This document shows positions 43,390 to 54,406 of a stretch of DNA of 64,000 bases, in pieces. Positions within the stretch are counted from its first letter, which is position 1. Each line of letters begins with the position of its first letter. The DNA comes from Leadbetterella lacustris (GTDB taxonomy: Bacteria; Bacteroidota; Bacteroidia; Cytophagales; Spirosomataceae): the NCBI GenBank assembly GCA_965234335.1, contig OZ248454.1, positions 62,001-126,000 of the forward strand. The letters are read 5' to 3'. The position numbers and the translations under genes were made by a program. The notes below the pieces were generated by a model. That model made no database searches. It saw only the letters and a list, made by a program, of their open reading frames with translations, and was not told where the DNA came from.

Positions 43390-44442
43390 TTACCTTAATC
43401 CCGCATTTATGCCTTCTAGCACCGCACTGCCGGGGCATAATTCCTTTTCGGTGAGGGAGTTCAGAGGCTTGTTGACTGTGCCTATGAGGTCGTTGAGTTC
43501 TATGCTGTTGGTGTCGAGATAGAGCAATCCTGTTAGGATTTCATCTTTTTGGCGGGCCACTTGTAGGGCATTGATGATAGACAGCTTGTCTTGTGGGTCA
43601 AAGCCTTGGTGTAGTTTATTGAGTTTGATAAACGTGCCATCGTGCATTTCTACCATTTTGACATCTATTTCATTATATTCGGTCGTGATTTCCTCTTTTA
43701 CGGGCACAAAATCAAGAGACGAAAGTGCTTCGTTGTGTTCACGAACATAATCATACGACTTTGTAGAGCCAGGGTTGTTATTAAAAGTGACACATGGCGA
43801 AACCACGTTGATCAGCGAAAACCCAGAATGCGAAAGTGCGGCTTTTATCAAAGGAATCAGTTGGCCTTTGTCTCCACTGAAACTTTGAGCCACATAAGTT
43901 GCACCCAATTCTATGGCAATGGCACACAGGTCTATGCCTTCAAAATTATTTACACTTCCGGCCTTCGACACCGAGCCTTGGTCAGCCGTGGCTGAGTCTT
44001 GCCCCTTGGTGAGGCCATAGCAACCGTTGTTCATGACAATATAAGTCATGTTCAGATTTCGACGGATCACGTGAGCAAACTGCCCAAAACCAATAGAAGC
44101 ACTATCGCCATCGCCCGAAACACCCAGATAAACCAAGTCTCTGTTGGCCAAATTGGCTCCTGTAGCCACAGAAGGCATACGTCCATGCACAGAGTTGAAG
44201 CCATGTGAGTTGTTTAGAAAGTAGGCTGGGGTTTTGGATGAACAACCAATACCCGATAGCTTAGCTACACGGTGTGGCTCAATAGCCAACTCAAAACAGG
44301 CATCAATGATGGCGGCCGATATAGAATCATGTCCACAGCCCGCACAGAGTGTGGAAAGTGAACCTTCATATTCTTTTCTGGAATAACCCAAGGTGTTTTT
44401 TGGAGCTCTTGGGTGTTCGAATTTTGGTTTTATATATGACAT
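43390..44442 (-). CDS. korB: 2-oxoacid:ferredoxin oxidoreductase beta subunit
   Basis: This 350-residue TPP-binding subunit has STLCAGCGHDSISAAI with its cluster Cys, KLSGIGCSSKTPAYF, and the TPP-Mg motif GVSGDGDSASIGFGQFAHVI...IVMNNGCYGLTKGQ. It works with KorA to oxidise 2-oxoglutarate (or another 2-oxoacid) to the acyl-CoA, reducing ferredoxin. The C-terminal 70 residues match the Bacteroidota form. It follows korA by 5 bases. Confidence 0.92.
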   Translation of the reverse strand: MSYIKPKFEHPRAPKNTLGYSRKEYEGSLSTLCAGCGHDSISAAIIDACFELAIEPHRVAKLSGIGCSSKTPAYFLNNSHGFNSVHGRMPSVATGANLANRDLVYLGVSGDGDSASIGFGQFAHVIRRNLNMTYIVMNNGCYGLTKGQDSATADQGSVSKAGSVNNFEGIDLCAIAIELGATYVAQSFSGDKGQLIPLIKAALSHSGFSLINVVSPCVTFNNNPGSTKSYDYVREHNEALSSLDFVPVKEEITTEYNEIDVKMVEMHDGTFIKLNKLHQGFDPQDKLSIINALQVARQKDEILTGLLYLDTNSIELNDLIGTVNKPLNSLTEKELCPGSAVLEGINAGLR

Positions 44443-44447
44443 AAAAA

Positions 44448-46250
44448 TTAGATACTTTGAAGGTTTAATGCATTGATGGGCTCAATAATCAAATCGGCGG
44501 TGATAGGCGTTCCGTCGAAATTCAAAACTCTGATTAATTTCTTCGGATTTACCTCTAGCTCATTGATGAGCAAGGTTCTCATTTGAGCGTCACGGTTTTG
44601 CTCTACCACAAAAACCTGCTTGTGGGCGTCAATAAAATCCGCTACATCTTGGCTAAATGGAAAGGCTTTCAGTCTCATGGCATCAATTTTCATACCGTCG
44701 GCCCTCATGATATCCAAAGCCTCCTCAGCTGCATATCTCGATGTTCCGAAGAATATTACACCGATTTCGGATTCATTGTTTTCTTGATAAAATGAAGGCC
44801 CCGGAACCAAGGTTTTGGCGGTCTCCAGTTTCTTCACCAATCGGTTCATGATACGCACATAAGTGTCAGAATCTTCGGAATAAACCGCCTTTTCGTCGTG
44901 CGACGACCCTCTTGTGAAATAGGCTCCTTTGGAAGGATGGGTAGCAGGTATGGTTCTGTACGGAATGCCGTCGCCGTCCACATCTTTGTAACGGCCCCAT
45001 TCTTGAGCCTCCTCTAACTCCTCGGCGTTTAGGACTTTACCACGGTTATACTTGCGGTTATCGTCCCATTTGAAAGGCGGGCACATGTGTTCGTTCATTC
45101 CCAAGTCCAAATCTGTCATAAACAGCACGGGCGTTTGCAATTGCTCCGCCAAGTCGAAAGCGTCGGCCATCATTTCGAAACACTCTGTGGGAGTGGAAGG
45201 AATCAAAAGCACGTGTTTTGTATCTCCATGGGAGGCATAGGCCGCCATCAACAAATCGGACTGCTGTGTACGTGTGGGCATACCTGTGGAAGGACCCGAA
45301 CGCTGCACATCTGCCAAAACCACCGGAATTTCAGAATAATATGCCAAGCCCAAAAATTCGTTCATCAAGGATAAACCGGGGCCAGAAGTCGCCGTAAATG
45401 CCCTTGCACCGTTCCAGTTGGCTCCTATGGCCATTCCGATAGCCGAAAGTTCGTCTTCGGACTGCACAATAGAGAAATTATTCTTACCTGTTTCAGGGTC
45501 TTTACGCAGTTTATTAGCGTATTTTTCGAAAGAACTCACCAAGGATGTTGAAGGTGTAATAGGATACCAAGAAACTACGGACGCACCGCCATAAACAGCA
45601 CCCAAGCCAGCAGCGGCATTGCCATCTATCAAAATCCAATCTTTCACCAAATCTCTTCTTTCTACCCTAAAATCAAGCGGATAGCCGAAGTTTTCGGCTA
45701 TGTAATCGCCACCAAGGTTCAGAGCCTTCACGTTTGGTATCACCAATTTCTCTTTGCCTTTGAATTGCTCCGAAAGCAGTTTTTCTAATTCATCAAAACT
45801 GATATCCAGCAATTTGGCCAAGGCCCCTACATATACGATGTTTTTGAATAATTGCTTCTGACGAGGATCTGAAAACTCACGGTTGCAGATATCCATCAAA
45901 GGAATGCCGATAAAATTGATATCCTCTCTCAAAAACTCCTCGTAAAGCTTCTTGGTGCTATCATATACAAAATAACCACCCGGCCTGACGGAGGCTATAT
46001 CTTTTTTCAAACTTTGTGGGTTGACGCTCACCATGAGGTCAATGCCATTTTTTCTACCTAAATAGCCTCTCTCACTCACACGCACCTCATACCATGTGGG
46101 CAAACCTTGAATGTTAGATGGAAATATATTTTTTGCCGAAACAGGAACGCCCATTCTGAAAATAGACTTCGCAAAAAGTGCGTTGGCACTGGCCGATCCC
46201 GTACCGTTTACGTTGGCAAATCTTACAACAAAATCATTTATAGTACTCAT
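44448..46250 (-). CDS. korA: 2-oxoacid:acceptor oxidoreductase alpha subunit (gamma-alpha fusion)
   Basis: This 600-residue protein starts with a gamma domain (NDFVVRFANVNGTGSASANAL...), then the alpha pyrimidine-binding domain (LIDGNAAAGLGAVYGGASVV, YPITPSTSLVSSFEKYA, TATSGPGLSLMNEFLGLAYY). The TRTQQSDLLMAAYASHGD and C-terminal FVVEQNRDAQMRTLL regions are typical of KorA. It forms one unit with korB and the upstream NfnL-like flavoprotein (15-base gap). Confidence 0.92.
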   Translation of the reverse strand: MSTINDFVVRFANVNGTGSASANALFAKSIFRMGVPVSAKNIFPSNIQGLPTWYEVRVSERGYLGRKNGIDLMVSVNPQSLKKDIASVRPGGYFVYDSTKKLYEEFLREDINFIGIPLMDICNREFSDPRQKQLFKNIVYVGALAKLLDISFDELEKLLSEQFKGKEKLVIPNVKALNLGGDYIAENFGYPLDFRVERRDLVKDWILIDGNAAAGLGAVYGGASVVSWYPITPSTSLVSSFEKYANKLRKDPETGKNNFSIVQSEDELSAIGMAIGANWNGARAFTATSGPGLSLMNEFLGLAYYSEIPVVLADVQRSGPSTGMPTRTQQSDLLMAAYASHGDTKHVLLIPSTPTECFEMMADAFDLAEQLQTPVLFMTDLDLGMNEHMCPPFKWDDNRKYNRGKVLNAEELEEAQEWGRYKDVDGDGIPYRTIPATHPSKGAYFTRGSSHDEKAVYSEDSDTYVRIMNRLVKKLETAKTLVPGPSFYQENNESEIGVIFFGTSRYAAEEALDIMRADGMKIDAMRLKAFPFSQDVADFIDAHKQVFVVEQNRDAQMRTLLINELEVNPKKLIRVLNFDGTPITADLIIEPINALNLQSI

Positions 46251-46265
46251 ATCATTCTTTCTTTC

Positions 46266-48041
46266 TTAACAACCTGCTTTTGCGGTTTTATACATAAATT
46301 TTTGCATGTCCCAAGCCGAAGTTGGGCAACGCTCAGCACACAAGCCACAATGGAGACAAACGTCCTCGTCTTTCACCATTACTTTGCCCGTTTTCAAAAT
46401 ATCAGACACCAATATGTCTTGACTTTTGTCCAAGGCCGGAATCAGCAAGTTGGCTCTCAAATCGTTTTCTTCGGCGTTTTCAGTAAAATTGATACATTGC
46501 GTTGGGCAAACATCCATACAGGCATCGCACTCTATGCATTTATCTTCCATAAAAACCGTTTGCACGTCGCAGTTGAGGCAGCGTTCTGCTTCTTTAAAAG
46601 CCGAAGTCAAATCAAATCCCAACTCAACTTCCTTTTTTCTATCTGCTAAAGTTATTTTTTTATCTTCCTGCGGAACCACAAATCTCAAATCTGCCGAAAC
46701 GCCATTGTCATAACTCCATTCGTGAATACCCATTTTGGTACTGATGAGCGTTACGTCTGGAGCCGGTCTGTCGTTGATGTCTTGTCCTTGACAATGTTTA
46801 TCGATAGAAATAGCAGCTTGGTGACCTTGTGCCACGGCCGTAATTACATTTTTAGGACCAAGGGCTGCATCTCCACCAAAGAAAACGCCCGCCCGAGTTG
46901 AAGCAAAAGTGGTTTCGTTTACCACAGGCATTTCCCACTCATTAAACTCCACACCAAGGTCTTTTTCTATCCACTCAAAACGGTTTTCTTGACCGATGGC
47001 AATAATCACGTCGTCTGCTTCTATAAAAACATCAGGCTCACCCGTCGGCACCAATTTACGCTTTCCTTTTTCGTCATATTGGGCCTCCACTTTCTCAAAA
47101 AACATGCCTTTGAGTTGGCCATTTTCAGACACAAAGCTTTTGGGAACGTGATTTTCAAGAATTGGAATATCTTCATGTATCGCATCTTCTTTTTCCCAAG
47201 GAGAAGCCTTCATTTCTTTGAACGGACTTCTAACCAAAACCTTCACCTCTTCACCGCCCAAACGACGGGAAGTACGGCAGCAGTCCATGGCGGTATTTCC
47301 TCCACCCAAAACAATCACCTTTTTACCTATTTTATGGGTGTGTTCAAAGGCCACATTGGCCAACCACTCAATACCGATGTGGATATTCTCTTTGGCATCC
47401 CATCTGCCCGGAAGATTGGGCAAGTCTTTGCCTTTTGGAGCTCCAGTGGCCACAAAAACTGCGTCATAGCCGCCATTTATGATTTCCTTTAGGCTTGTAA
47501 CGTATTGATTAAAATGCTTCACGATGTCCATGTCTAGAATGACATTCACCTCCTGGTCCAGAACCGAATTTGGTAAACGGAAAGAAGGAATCTGACTTCT
47601 CATCATACCACCACCCTTAGTTTGGTCGTCGTACATGTGGATTTCATAACCCAGCGGAGCCAAGTCTCTGGCCACGGTCAATCCTGCCGGTCCAGCACCG
47701 ATAATAGCAACTTTTTTACCGTTCTTTACCTTTGGTATTTCAGGCAAATATTGGGCGATGTCGTCTTTGAAATCTGCGGCCACTCTTTTGAGCCTGCAAA
47801 TAGCCACCGGCTCCTCTTCTATCCTACCTCTCCTGCAGGCTGGCTCGCAAGGTCTGTCGCAGGTTCTACCCAAAACTCCCGGAAAAACATTAGACTCCCA
47901 GTTGACCATATAGGCCTCTGTATATTTGCCAGCGGCAATAAGTCTGATGTAATGCGGTACTGGTGTGTGAGCAGGACATGCATACTGACAATCAACTACC
48001 TTGTGGTAATACTCCGAATCTTTGATATTGGTGGGCTTCAT
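46266..48041 (-). CDS. NfnL/GltD-like Fe-S flavoprotein of the kor operon
   Basis: This 591-residue protein has the GltD/NfnL order. An N-terminal Cys cluster domain (CQYACPAHTPVPHYIRLIAA, RTCDRPCEPACRRGRIEEEP) is followed by an FAD site (KKVAIIGAGPAGLTVARDLA) and an NADPH site (KKVIVLGGGNTAMDCCRTSR). A C-terminal pair of 4Fe-4S motifs (CIECDACMDVCPTQCI and CLHCGLCAERCPTSAW) ends the protein. It is first in the operon with korA and korB. It probably moves electrons between KorAB-reduced Fe-S centres and NAD(P)H. Being followed by KorAB rather than by a GltB-type partner is the reason not to call it glutamate synthase. Confidence 0.88.
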   Translation of the reverse strand: MKPTNIKDSEYYHKVVDCQYACPAHTPVPHYIRLIAAGKYTEAYMVNWESNVFPGVLGRTCDRPCEPACRRGRIEEEPVAICRLKRVAADFKDDIAQYLPEIPKVKNGKKVAIIGAGPAGLTVARDLAPLGYEIHMYDDQTKGGGMMRSQIPSFRLPNSVLDQEVNVILDMDIVKHFNQYVTSLKEIINGGYDAVFVATGAPKGKDLPNLPGRWDAKENIHIGIEWLANVAFEHTHKIGKKVIVLGGGNTAMDCCRTSRRLGGEEVKVLVRSPFKEMKASPWEKEDAIHEDIPILENHVPKSFVSENGQLKGMFFEKVEAQYDEKGKRKLVPTGEPDVFIEADDVIIAIGQENRFEWIEKDLGVEFNEWEMPVVNETTFASTRAGVFFGGDAALGPKNVITAVAQGHQAAISIDKHCQGQDINDRPAPDVTLISTKMGIHEWSYDNGVSADLRFVVPQEDKKITLADRKKEVELGFDLTSAFKEAERCLNCDVQTVFMEDKCIECDACMDVCPTQCINFTENAEENDLRANLLIPALDKSQDILVSDILKTGKVMVKDEDVCLHCGLCAERCPTSAWDMQKFMYKTAKAGC

Positions 48042-48315
48042 ACACCTCTGTTCTATAATATTATTTCAATAATTTATTTGAAAAGTTCAAATATTGTCAA
48101 ATATAAATTGTTAGTATTTCTTAGAAAAGAAAAAGACTTCATAATAATTGGGCAAAATCAAAAAAAACTTCAATTTAGATTGGTTATAAATAGAAAATGC
48201 CATTTTTAATACTAATTTTTTGATAAATAGTATTTTTTTGAGGCGTTCAAAAATGACCCTTTTTCAGAAGAAAGATAAGAAAACTTAGGAAATCGGTGAA
48301 GGAATAGGAAGAAAC

Positions 48316-49353
48316 TTAGCGACCTACCAATTGAAGGAGTTTTTGGGCAAAAATATGCTCGTCAAATTCTTGAATAATGATGGAGTCGAGTTTGAGCAGA
48401 AACTTAGCGTAATGACCCACTTCCTCTACAATATTAGATTGAAAAGGTTTGGTACAAACCACCAACTGAAAACAAGCATTGAAGATATTATAAATGATGA
48501 CCGCCTCTTGTTGTCTTGAATTGGGAAAACAGTACAAAAAGAGCGGCACATCGAGCAAATCGTACTCCGTGTAACCATTCACCAAACAAATATCGAAGAA
48601 GTTATAAATCAGCAAATCAGTTTTCAGATTGATTCTCATCAGCAGGTCTTGCATCAGTGCGAGCTTTGTTCTTATTACAATCAAAGGCTGATAATTAGGC
48701 CCAAAATTCCCAATACTGAGCCATTCTCTTTTACCGAAATTAAGAAAACTAGTAGAAGATTTCGCCATTTCGAGCTTGTAGTCGAACTGCTTGTAGCCCG
48801 GCACAAAATAGCCCGGATAAAAGTATTCTAATCCAAGATTCTTTAAAAAAAGTAACTTATGAAGAAAAAGATACTTGCCTAGGCTATGTTTTTTATAATT
48901 GGGATCAAAAACACTCACGATTCCTTGAGCTGAGTTTTCTCCCAAGTCAAATACTCCGCAACCGATGAGCGTATTGCCATCATAAATTTCGAGATGCTTT
49001 GAGTCAAAAATATCAAAAAGTGAATTACCCGTGAGAAGATTTTGTAGAGAAGGAGCAATAGAAAAGGACAAACTTTGACGATAACGATGAAATAGGTCTT
49101 CTTTTTCAGATGTTATTTGCCCTGTTGAAACCTGTACGGTAAACCGCTCGTTCTGTTTTAACAATCTTTTTTGTGAAGCACTAGGCTCAAAGTCTTTGAG
49201 ATGTACCCTTAACCAAAGAGCGTTGTATTGCTCACTGCCAAATATCAGAAAATTGGTAGTAAACATACTCTGACCCATCCGAAACCATCCCGCCTCTAAA
49301 AAATGATCCAATTGTTTCGGCGAAATACATTCTAAATTACGCACATCAGCCAT
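48316..49353 (-). CDS. Arginyl-tRNA-protein transferase-like (ATE/Bpt) protein
   Basis: The core matches the ATE family, which adds amino acids to protein N-termini: HFLEAGWFRMGQSMFTTNFL, LRVHLKDFEPSASQKRLLKQ, GVFDLGENSAQGIVSVFDP, HSLGKYLFLHKLLFLKNLGL and YPGYFVPGYKQFDYKLEM. I chose the ATG at 49353 (345 residues); the open frame runs back to a TTG at 49413 but adds residues not typical of the family. The last 110 residues are not recognised. It is a single gene; the target is probably N-end-rule degradation (inference). Confidence 0.75.
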   Translation of the reverse strand: MADVRNLECISPKQLDHFLEAGWFRMGQSMFTTNFLIFGSEQYNALWLRVHLKDFEPSASQKRLLKQNERFTVQVSTGQITSEKEDLFHRYRQSLSFSIAPSLQNLLTGNSLFDIFDSKHLEIYDGNTLIGCGVFDLGENSAQGIVSVFDPNYKKHSLGKYLFLHKLLFLKNLGLEYFYPGYFVPGYKQFDYKLEMAKSSTSFLNFGKREWLSIGNFGPNYQPLIVIRTKLALMQDLLMRINLKTDLLIYNFFDICLVNGYTEYDLLDVPLFLYCFPNSRQQEAVIIYNIFNACFQLVVCTKPFQSNIVEEVGHYAKFLLKLDSIIIQEFDEHIFAQKLLQLVGR

Positions 49354-49516
49354 TTTCCAATTTCCGACCGGCACATCATGATTTTCTAGGTATTTCAAGG
49401 CTGATAAACTCAAATTTTGTGAAAAGATGCTAAGCTATTTTCAATTTACAAAGACAATTGCTTCAAAAATATTTAAAAAAATGTAAATATTACTCTAAAC
49501 CTCAAATCCGGGGCAT

Positions 49517-49545
49517 AAAAAAAGTGGCCCAAATGAACCACCTTT
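49517..49545 (-). terminator. Terminator of the phosphate transporter gene
   Basis: On the minus strand AAAGGTGG pairs with CCACTTTT (one G-U) over a 10-base loop and is followed by a T-run, about 20 bases after the transporter stop. Confidence 0.65.
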
Positions 49546-49565
49546 CTTCACAAACATATAATATT

Positions 49566-50984
49566 TTAAGAAACAAAAAATCTAAACAAAAGGAATAAAC
49601 CTGCCGATAGCATCATAGAAACAGGCAAGGTAAGTATCCAAGCTATGGCGATGTTCTTAATAGTTCCTGCCTGAAGATTTTTGATACCTTTAGAGGCCAC
49701 CATAGAACCCGCAATACCTGAAGATAAGGTATGGGTAGTACTTACGGGCAGCTTAAACCCTGAAGCTAGACCGATGGTGATAGCCGCAACGAGTTCAGCA
49801 GAAGCACCTTGTGCATAAGTCAAATGCGACTTTCCAATTTTCTCACCTACTGTTACCACTATTCTTTTCCAACCAATCATGGTTCCTAAGCCCAAGGATA
49901 AGGAAATGAGCAAAATCACCCAAAATGGAGCAAAATCAGTGGCTCTACGGATTCCCTTTTCTTCTTTTGTGGCAAGTTTGGTCAAAGTCTCTCTATCGGC
50001 AGCACTCATACTCACACTTTCGTCAGACAATAACTTCTTGGCATTGCTAGCTACATTAAGAATTGCACCTCTCAAATGAAGCTTAGAGGCCGTATCTGCA
50101 GAAGTTTGATTTACGACTGGATGAAGAAAAGTAATATTAGATTTGATATCGTTGATGTGTTTCATTTCAGAAACACCCAGTCCGACGGTGTCTATTTTGT
50201 TAACTATCGCCTCAATTTTAACTAAATCTGGCTGAATGTCTTTAAGCTTTTTGGCACTGGTAATGGCAAAATAAGAAGGCAAAACACCAATTAAAATCAA
50301 CATCATCAGCCCTATACCTTTCTGACCGTCGTTTTTGCCATGGAAAAAACTAACCAAACCGCAGGTGGTAATCAAGGTACCTCTTATCCAATTTGGCGGT
50401 GCTTGATTTTTCTTAGGCTCTGAGAATATTTGGTCTCTGACGTCTTTACTCACCGTTCTTCTTAAAATGAACATAAGGAAAATGGCCAATGCAAACCCGA
50501 ATACTGGAGCCATAAGCAAGCCCGTGAAAATATCTTTGACTTTATCCCAATTGATAGCAGCCACACCTGTTTGATTTTCGGGAAGCAAGGCATAACCCAA
50601 ACCCACACCCATGATAGCTCCAATGAGCGTATGAGAACTAGATGAAGGCAAACCGAAATACCACGTACCGAAATTCCAGATAATGGCACTAAAGAGCATG
50701 GCCATCACCATTGCGAGGGAGTGATAGACGTTTTGATCTATTAAAAGCTCTACCGGCAGCAAGTTTACGATACTCATGCCCACACCTACCCCACCTGTAA
50801 TTACACCAACAAAGTTAAGTATTCCGGAGTAAACAACTGCTTGTGTTGGTTTGAGAGAATTGGTATAAATTACGGTTGCTACTGCGTTGGCGGTATCATG
50901 AAAACCGTTGATAAATTCGAAAACACAAGCTGCAAAGAGGGCGAAAAATAGAAGAAAGAAAACGTCATTTTCTAGACCAAACAT
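49566..50984 (-). CDS. PiT-family inorganic phosphate transporter
   Basis: This 472-residue inner-membrane protein carries the PiT signature twice: FEFINGFHDTANAVATVIYT near residue 23 and, in the C-terminal half, ITIGLASGFKLPVSTTHTLSSGI. FGLPSSSSHTLIGAIMG is the paired half-motif. About ten hydrophobic segments flank a long polar middle (about 215-345) resembling a PhoU-like insertion. No phoU gene is adjacent. Substrate phosphate is the family assignment. Confidence 0.9.
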   Translation of the reverse strand: MFGLENDVFFLLFFALFAACVFEFINGFHDTANAVATVIYTNSLKPTQAVVYSGILNFVGVITGGVGVGMSIVNLLPVELLIDQNVYHSLAMVMAMLFSAIIWNFGTWYFGLPSSSSHTLIGAIMGVGLGYALLPENQTGVAAINWDKVKDIFTGLLMAPVFGFALAIFLMFILRRTVSKDVRDQIFSEPKKNQAPPNWIRGTLITTCGLVSFFHGKNDGQKGIGLMMLILIGVLPSYFAITSAKKLKDIQPDLVKIEAIVNKIDTVGLGVSEMKHINDIKSNITFLHPVVNQTSADTASKLHLRGAILNVASNAKKLLSDESVSMSAADRETLTKLATKEEKGIRRATDFAPFWVILLISLSLGLGTMIGWKRIVVTVGEKIGKSHLTYAQGASAELVAAITIGLASGFKLPVSTTHTLSSGIAGSMVASKGIKNLQAGTIKNIAIAWILTLPVSMMLSAGLFLLFRFFVS

Positions 50985-51090
50985 AATAATTAGATTTTAG
51001 TTTTAGATTCTCATTCATATTGGTGTCACAAATGTCAGAATTATTTTTGACCTGACATAAAAGTTTTCCACATCCAATGTTACCAAATTG

Positions 51091-52125
51091 TTAATTTTCC
51101 TTGATAGCCAACTGACCGCAAGCCGCGTCTATGTCTTTACCTCTACTTCTGCGGATATTTACGGTTACGCCGTTGTTCTCTAAATATTTGGCAAATTTTG
51201 CTATGTCATCAGCTTCGGCGTTTCTAAAATCCGCCTCATTGATGGGATTGTATTCTATAATATTTACCTTAGAAGGCACCCTTTTACAGAACTTCAGCAA
51301 ATCTTTGGCGTCTTCTATGGTATCATTAAAGCCATTAAAAACTATATATTCGAAAGTGATTTTGTTGCCCGTTTTTTTATAAAAGTAAGTAAGGGCCTCG
51401 GTTAAATTCTTTATGCTGTTTGACTCATTGATAGGCATAATGGTGTTGCGTTTCTCGTCATTTGCAGCATGTAGCGACAAGGCAAGGTTAAATTTCACGC
51501 CATCATCTCCCAGTTTTTTTATCATTTTGGCAATGCCCGCGGTGGAGACAGTGATACGCTTTGGCGACCAATTTAAACCTTCTGGAGAAGTGATTTTTTC
51601 TACCGACTCCAACACCGCCTGATAATTCAGCAAGGGCTCACCCATACCCATATACACGATATTGGTCAAGGGTTGATTGAATCGTTCTTCTGCCTGATTT
51701 TTAATTAATATAACCTGATCGTAAATCTCGGCAGCGTCTAGATTTCGCTCACGCTTCATATACCCCGTAGCACAAAATTTACAGGTCAACGAACAACCCA
51801 CTTGAGAAGATATACAGGCGGTCATGCGGGTTTCGGTTGGAATCAAAACCCCTTCTACCAAGTGTTTATCAAAAAGCCGAAAGCCTGACTTTACCGTACC
51901 GTCATCGGAATATTGTGATTTATAAACCGTTACAGGATTTATTACGAATTCACTTGATAGTGTTTCACGGAGCGGTTTTGAAAGATTACTCATGGCCTGA
52001 ATATCGGTCACAGACTTTTGCCATATCCATTCCATAATTTGTTTGGCTCTAAAAGCCGGCTCTCCTTTTTCTTTCAGCCAATCTTTTAATTGCTCCAAAC
52101 TAAGCTTTCTCAAATCCTGCTTCAT
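51091..52125 (-). CDS. rlmN: 23S rRNA (adenine-2503-C2)-methyltransferase
   Basis: This 344-residue radical SAM enzyme methylates A2503 of 23S rRNA and A37 of some tRNAs. It has the CxxxCxxC motif (SQVGCSLTCKFCATG), VYMGMGEPLLNY, a LALSLHAANDE turn, and the C-terminal catalytic Cys in AACGQLA. The N-terminal helical part includes FRAKQIMEWIW. It is a single gene. Confidence 0.95.
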   Translation of the reverse strand: MKQDLRKLSLEQLKDWLKEKGEPAFRAKQIMEWIWQKSVTDIQAMSNLSKPLRETLSSEFVINPVTVYKSQYSDDGTVKSGFRLFDKHLVEGVLIPTETRMTACISSQVGCSLTCKFCATGYMKRERNLDAAEIYDQVILIKNQAEERFNQPLTNIVYMGMGEPLLNYQAVLESVEKITSPEGLNWSPKRITVSTAGIAKMIKKLGDDGVKFNLALSLHAANDEKRNTIMPINESNSIKNLTEALTYFYKKTGNKITFEYIVFNGFNDTIEDAKDLLKFCKRVPSKVNIIEYNPINEADFRNAEADDIAKFAKYLENNGVTVNIRRSRGKDIDAACGQLAIKEN

Positions 52126-52317
52126 ATTCTTTTTTTTATACCGCTAGTTATTATACCGCTAGGTCATAAAGACACTAAATTAATATTCTTTGCTGTGTGA
52201 TTAAAACCACGGCTTTAAGTTTTACATTATTTATTTCACAAAATTCCACATTATTCAGCCTTTTCTCAACAATATTCAAAGAAGATTTATGTAATCATAA
52301 ACTTTTAGTGTTTTCCT

Positions 52318-52348
52318 TTTGTTTTTCTAATACAACATGGTATTTTTC
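52318..52348 (+). promoter_or_regulatory. Putative promoter of the retropepsin-PDZ gene
   Basis: TTTG (52318-52321), 19 bases, then TATTTTTC (52341-52348), one base off the TAnnTTTG consensus. The transcript would start only a few bases before the ATG at 52360, so it could be almost leaderless. Confidence 0.4.
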
Positions 52349-52359
52349 CAATAAAAAAA

Positions 52360-53637
<1,278 letters not shown>

Positions 53638-53638
53638 A

Positions 53639-54406
53639 CTAAAAACTATAACTCAAATTAACTCCGAAACCTCTAATAGCTAAATATGGAACGGGTTTGA
53701 TAGACTTTATTTCCGCTTTTTCTCCTGCAATATCTAAAGAAAAATACTCTCCCGAAAGCCCAAAACGCTCCGTTATTTTATCCTTTAGATAAACTCTTTC
53801 ATTTTCTGAAAGTTTTGATAGCAATTCTGTTTGTGCCACAGCATAAAATGCCTTGGCTTTTCCAAAATGCGGCCCAATTAATACCAAGTCAACACCCATT
53901 CTATTCCATTTCCATTGTTTGCCTATCAATAAACCACCTGAAAGTGTATTGAAAGTGAAATTCACCGGTGTCTTTACATCAACAACCAAGCCTCTGTAAA
54001 GTACGGCTAAAGATGCTGGAACAGCCATGTCAAAATTTTCATATTGCCCAAAAAGAGCCACAAAAGGTCTATTTTCCTTCTTCCCCAAGTAAAACCTCAG
54101 CTCAGGAGCATAGCCTTTCACGCCAACTCTTGCCTCATTCATGAAAATATAATTAAACTTAATACCTGTCAAACCTACTCCATAACGTTTGGCGAGCGTA
54201 TCTACCTGAACACCAAACGGAATCAAAGATTTTTGACGATAAAAAAAAGTATTATTAAAGGAGATCTTCTTGGTTAACATCCGTTCATACTGCAAAGAAT
54301 AAGTTTGGGTAAGCGGACCAGCAATATTAAATTTTAAAGCGTTTTTTTGCTGTGAAAATCCGTAAAAAGAACTTACAAAAAATAGTAAAAAGACTACAAA
54401 ACGCAT
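53639..54406 (-). CDS. Predicted outer-membrane beta-barrel protein (DUF3575-like)
   Basis: A 255-residue protein with a signal peptide (MRFVVFLLFFVSSFYGFS, then QQK). Strand-turn patterns include LKFNIAGPLTQTYSLQYERM, GVGLTGIKFNYIFMNEA and FNTLSGGLLIGKQW, with an aromatic C-terminus (GVNLSYSF) as in outer-membrane barrels. It resembles DUF3575 proteins; no function is known. Its start overlaps the threonine aldolase stop by one base. Confidence 0.65.
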   Translation of the reverse strand: MRFVVFLLFFVSSFYGFSQQKNALKFNIAGPLTQTYSLQYERMLTKKISFNNTFFYRQKSLIPFGVQVDTLAKRYGVGLTGIKFNYIFMNEARVGVKGYAPELRFYLGKKENRPFVALFGQYENFDMAVPASLAVLYRGLVVDVKTPVNFTFNTLSGGLLIGKQWKWNRMGVDLVLIGPHFGKAKAFYAVAQTELLSKLSENERVYLKDKITERFGLSGEYFSLDIAGEKAEIKSIKPVPYLAIRGFGVNLSYSF

